From contig NZ_FMDN01000027.1 of assembly GCF_900090245.1 (NCBI RefSeq), positions 1-62,529 of the forward strand: a stretch of DNA of 62,529 nt. The letters run 5' to 3'. Below, one piece after another: positions 59,837 to 62,529 of this stretch. The number at the start of each line of letters is the position of its first letter. The first letter of the stretch is position 1. The notes under the pieces are model-generated. The model was not told where the DNA came from, made no database searches, and saw only the letters and a list, made by a program, of their open reading frames with translations. This DNA comes from Micromonospora halophytica. Its GTDB lineage: Bacteria; Actinomycetota; Actinomycetes; Mycobacteriales; Micromonosporaceae. A program made the translations under genes and the position numbers.

Positions 59837-60960
59837 GCTCCAACACCCCTCGCATCCTTCTGATTGACGACGAGGTCTCGAAAGAGGAGTCCGTAGCCGC
59901 CGGGCTTCGCTTGTCGAACTTGCAAGTTGAGGTGCGTTCCCCGAATACGGTAACGCGGGATGATCTTCGGTCGTCTAAGGTCATCGCGATCGACCATCAT
60001 TTTGATTGGACCGTGGTCCCACATCCGTCCGAGTGTCTGTACTGGCCGCAGGACGGCCTCGCGGTCGCGGCCGTTGTGACCGGCCACCTTCGGGATATGG
60101 ATCATCATGCCGCCGTGGTGCTGCGAACAGGCAATCTGGACAGTATCGCAGGCCCTCTGCCGAGCCAATTACGCCAGCCTGCGGTTGCCGCAGAGAACGG
60201 ACTCGACTGGGTCTTCCGCAAAGGAGACCCAGCAATCGCTGATGGCCTTCACAGTATCGCGCGTGCCGTCGACGGCCTTGAACCACTTGTAGCAGATCCA
60301 ACAAGGTGGGACGAAGGCTGCGCTTGGCTGGATGTACCAGAGACCAAGTGGAAAGAGGCTGCCCTCGCAGACGTTCAGGTCTGCCGGCCGCCGGAGAACT
60401 TCGTTGCAGCATATACTTCCGGCAGCGCTTGGTTACGCTGGTTCGCCCAACGGGTTCTTCCGTTCCCGACTTTTATCGTTCCCGATATCTGGGCCGCTAC
60501 CCTGCTGCGCTTACCTCTCGAAGAGTTTCGTGAAATTCTTTCGGAAGATAACGGGTTGTCTGAGGCGCTCAATCAATGCAGGTATACAGGCCATCTAGCG
60601 GAACTCGGCGAACAACGCTGGTGGCGCGCCGGACTCGATTCGCTCGTGGACAGTCTTCTGCTGGATGCATCGACTCACCTTCCGGAGGCTGAGGCGCTCG
60701 CGGAACAGATGACGGCGCTGCGCGGCAGCTCGGTGCACACCATCGGATTTGACTATCCGGTTGTGACGATTGACAGTGACTACCAGCCTGGCGAGGTCCT
60801 TGACGCGAGCGACTGTATTCGCCTGACTCCGGACTTTTGGCCGGTCTTCGGCCAGGAGCCTTGGGCCGCTTTTGATGACTTGTACGACGATCTGCAACTT
60901 CGAAAGATGGTCGCCCGAGGTGATCGTCCTCGCTCTAGGAGGGAGGGTGACGATGCATGA
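59833..60960 (+). CDS. Receiver-domain protein with unknown C-terminal domain
   Basis: A 375-aa protein. The receiver (1-140) keeps all chemistry: acidic pair in RILLIDDE (Asp12, Asp13), phosphoacceptor in VIAIDHHF (Asp54), Thr99 (VVLRTGN) and Lys130 (VFRKGD). The loops are unusual (HHFDWTVVPHP), so it is divergent from standard regulators. Residues about 160-375 (SAWLRWFAQRVLPFPTFIVPDIWAATLLRLP ...) have no DNA-binding motif I can recognise. Coupled by overlap to the GHKL protein (upstream) and the PIN protein (downstream, 8 bases). Confidence 0.8.
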   Translation: MSSNTPRILLIDDEVSKEESVAAGLRLSNLQVEVRSPNTVTRDDLRSSKVIAIDHHFDWTVVPHPSECLYWPQDGLAVAAVVTGHLRDMDHHAAVVLRTGNLDSIAGPLPSQLRQPAVAAENGLDWVFRKGDPAIADGLHSIARAVDGLEPLVADPTRWDEGCAWLDVPETKWKEAALADVQVCRPPENFVAAYTSGSAWLRWFAQRVLPFPTFIVPDIWAATLLRLPLEEFREILSEDNGLSEALNQCRYTGHLAELGEQRWWRAGLDSLVDSLLLDASTHLPEAEALAEQMTALRGSSVHTIGFDYPVVTIDSDYQPGEVLDASDCIRLTPDFWPVFGQEPWAAFDDLYDDLQLRKMVARGDRPRSRREGDDA

Positions 60961-61570
60961 CGCTACTGCCACCTCGGGAACTCTGGTCACGTTCGACACA
61001 GGCCCACTTCTCTGCTTTGGTCATCTTCCGCGTGGGGTCAGGATCGTTCGACAGCGGTACTTCCAGCGAATGCGTTGGACTGAAGCCGTTATGAATGAGA
61101 TTGCCCATCACGCCGAAAGACGCGGAACGAATACCGACAACGCAGAGCTCTCAGCGGCTGCAAAGAAGTGGACCGGACGCGACCGTAGCGCTTTTGGAGA
61201 GCCGCACTGCTTCGCAGAGCGCGCCGATGTCGAGAAGATGCGCCAGTTGGTTCGCGCGGCGTCTCGGTCTCGGAACCCAAGGTCGGACGACTCGGACCTT
61301 GGTGAGTCCGAAACGCTTCTCTTTGCCCAACAGACGGCCTCAGTCGCAATGATAGACGAAAATGCTGGCAGGAAGGTCGCCAGCGACCTCGGGATTCGCG
61401 CTCATTGCACACTTGACGTGCTGATCGCTGAATATCAAGACGGCCGCCTTCCGTTGACTGATTTGAAGCGGATGTGGGAGTTGCTGCGTAGTTCCGGTCT
61501 AGATGGCGGCGACGTTTTGCCGTCGGACAGAGGAGCACTCCGGCGATGGCCCAGTCCGGCGCCACAATAG
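60953..61570 (+). CDS. PIN-domain nuclease
   Basis: A 205-aa protein, ATG 60953 after AGGAGGGAGG. PIN acidic residues are visible: VTFDTGPLLCF (Asp), WTEAVMNEI (Glu), LGESETLLFAQQ (Glu) and AMIDENAGRKVASDLGI (Asp); CTLDVLIAEYQDGRL is the typical end helix. PIN proteins cut RNA and some cut DNA. Its place behind a receiver gene suggests it is the effector set free or activated by the phosphorelay. It is longer than classic VapC (about 130 aa). No antitoxin gene is seen. Confidence 0.82.
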   Translation: MHDATATSGTLVTFDTGPLLCFGHLPRGVRIVRQRYFQRMRWTEAVMNEIAHHAERRGTNTDNAELSAAAKKWTGRDRSAFGEPHCFAERADVEKMRQLVRAASRSRNPRSDDSDLGESETLLFAQQTASVAMIDENAGRKVASDLGIRAHCTLDVLIAEYQDGRLPLTDLKRMWELLRSSGLDGGDVLPSDRGALRRWPSPAPQ

Positions 61571-61940
61571 ATGATAGGCAGCTAAGTTAAGTAGCTTTAG
61601 CTCTTCGATGAAAGGATGCGACGCTTGAGCTGGGTGGGCGATTTCCTAAATTCGGCGGCCCGCCATGCGCTGTGCAAGGAGAGGTTGCCCCGGCCATCGG
61701 CCGGGGCGGCTTCATATGGCCCCAGCAGTCCACCAACTGATCCCTCGAATTCGGTGGCAAGCCGCGGAGCGGCGCGGCAGTCGATCGACCTGCTCTCCGC
61801 GCTTGCACGCCACCTCCCCTCCGACCGCGCGGCAAGGCCATACCGGAGTCGCCGGTCCCGCACTGGCGAGCTACGCACCCTCGCCGAGGCCCACCGGCCG
61901 GTGGTGCGGCTCCATATACACGTGGCCCAATGAGCCATTT
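61571..61940. other. Gene-free boundary between the low-GC block and IS fragments
   Basis: No convincing coding sequence. The first about 60 bases are AT-rich like the block to the left; from about 61650 GC is again high. Probably the right boundary of the imported block and an IS end. Confidence 0.4.
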
Positions 61941-62240
61941 TCATCCTGCGTGGCGGTCGGCTTCGACGTGGTGCAGGACGAGGATGGCCTGCACGATCGC
62001 GGTCGCTCGGTGTGGGCAGCAGCGCAGCTTGACCAGGATCTTCCAGGTCTTGAGGGTGGCGATCGCGCGTTCGCCGCGAGAGCGGATCTTCGCGTGGGCC
62101 CGGTTGACGGCCTTCTGCCGGCGTGACAGCTTCGGCCGGAAGCGGTGCCGCTTGAACGGGGTGCGCACGCTGCCGCGGGCGCCTTGATAGCCCTTGTCCG
62201 CGAAGGTCATCACGTCGGCGGTGGTCAGGCCTGAGTTGTA
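61941..62240 (-). pseudogene. C-terminal fragment of an IS5/IS112-like transposase
   Basis: On the minus strand TTADVMTFADKGYQGA, TPFKRHRFRPKLSRRQKAVNRAHA and TLKTWKILVKLRCCPHRATAIVQAILVLHHVEA match the last about 95 residues of an IS112-type DDE transposase. Its 5' part is cut off at about 62225-62240 by the neighbouring IS1634-like element. Confidence 0.8.
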
Positions 62241-62245
62241 GCGGT

Positions 62246-62529
62246 TTAGTGACCACGCCAGCCGAGGGCGGTCAGGAGGGTTCGGGTCTCGGTGGGGATG
62301 CGCGGGTGGGCGGTTACTTGCTGGGTGCCGATGGTGATGGTGGCTGAGCGGAGGGGCCGCAGGGTCTTGAGGATCTTGTTGATGCTCAGCCCGGAGCGGG
62401 CTTGGGCTTCGCGGGAGATGGCGAGGGCGGCGAACACGACGGTCAGGTGGGCTTGGATGCTGTCTTCGAGGCGGTGGAAGACCGGTCGTGCGGCCAGGTC
62501 GGACTTGGTCATCCGGAAGGAACGCTCGA
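62246..62529 (-). mobile_element. C-terminal end of an IS1634/IS4-like transposase, runs off the window
   Basis: Minus-strand frame open to the last base: ERSFRMTKSDLAARPVFHRLEDSIQAHLTVVFAALAISREAQ is the typical late region of IS1634/IS4-family transposases, with the catalytic Glu expected in it. It ends at 62246. It is truncated only by the window edge, as far as can be seen. Confidence 0.75.

Noticed and set aside
55578..61570. Assignment to BREX, DISARM, Detocs or a standard type I/II restriction system
   Set aside because: No PglZ, Lon, helicase, HsdR/HsdS or phosphorylase gene is present. The set of methyltransferase, GHKL, receiver and PIN does not fit these definitions.

Overview
The window is high-GC actinobacterial chromosome, most likely Micromonospora or a close Micromonosporaceae relative. 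Support comes from strong third-position GC, frequent GTG starts, BldC, DUF3073 and DUF574 proteins, an F420-type oxidoreductase, a compact Tad/Flp pilus operon and a purF-purM block. No database search was possible; identifications rest on motifs and family knowledge.

Layout. 1-2.0 kb: remnants of two insertion sequences (an IS5-type element with a frameshift site, cut by the window edge, and a 5'-truncated IS110-type transposase). 2.0-5.3 kb: SCP2-like gene, purF, purM. 5.4-6.8 kb: a two-gene RiPP locus, a radical SAM/SPASM maturase overlapping an aromatic/Asn-rich precursor (AmcB/AmcA type). 6.9-20 kb: mostly core genes (DUF3073, Leu/Val dehydrogenase, bldC, acyl-CoA enzymes, an ABC binding lipoprotein whose domain order looks circularly permuted), then tRNA-Phe, tRNA-Asp and tRNA-Glu. 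20.4-26.7 kb: a carotenoid cluster (crtE-crtI-idi-merR on the minus strand, crtB divergent) with a MerR/B12-binding regulator and a decayed photolyase end. 27-33.6 kb: serine hydrolase, flavoprotein reductase, crotonase, a cobalamin riboswitch in front of bluB, a YcaQ-like glycosylase, a Rieske/DUF2231 protein. 33.7-43.9 kb: a complete minus-strand Tad operon with a divergent prepilin peptidase and a long, apparently structured leader. 44-50.4 kb: GNAT, DUF574 methyltransferase, FHA/HTH protein plus Ser/Thr kinase, a streptogrisin-type protease.

50.6-62.5 kb is the accessory part. A deletion scar has fused the 5' ends of a TetR gene and a carboxylesterase gene. A truncated PIN toxin follows, then a mobile-looking XRE regulator with four overlapping small divergent genes. 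Next comes a lower-GC four-gene block (55.6-61.6 kb): an adenine-type DNA methyltransferase, a protein with two GHKL ATPase modules (an HSP90/MORC-like N-terminal one and a histidine-kinase-like C-terminal one), a receiver protein with all key residues, and a PIN nuclease. The last three overlap or nearly overlap. I read this as a candidate defence or restriction-type system combining DNA modification, a two-component phosphorelay and a PIN effector, and it is the main novelty candidate. Two IS fragments (IS5/IS112-like and IS1634-like) close the window.
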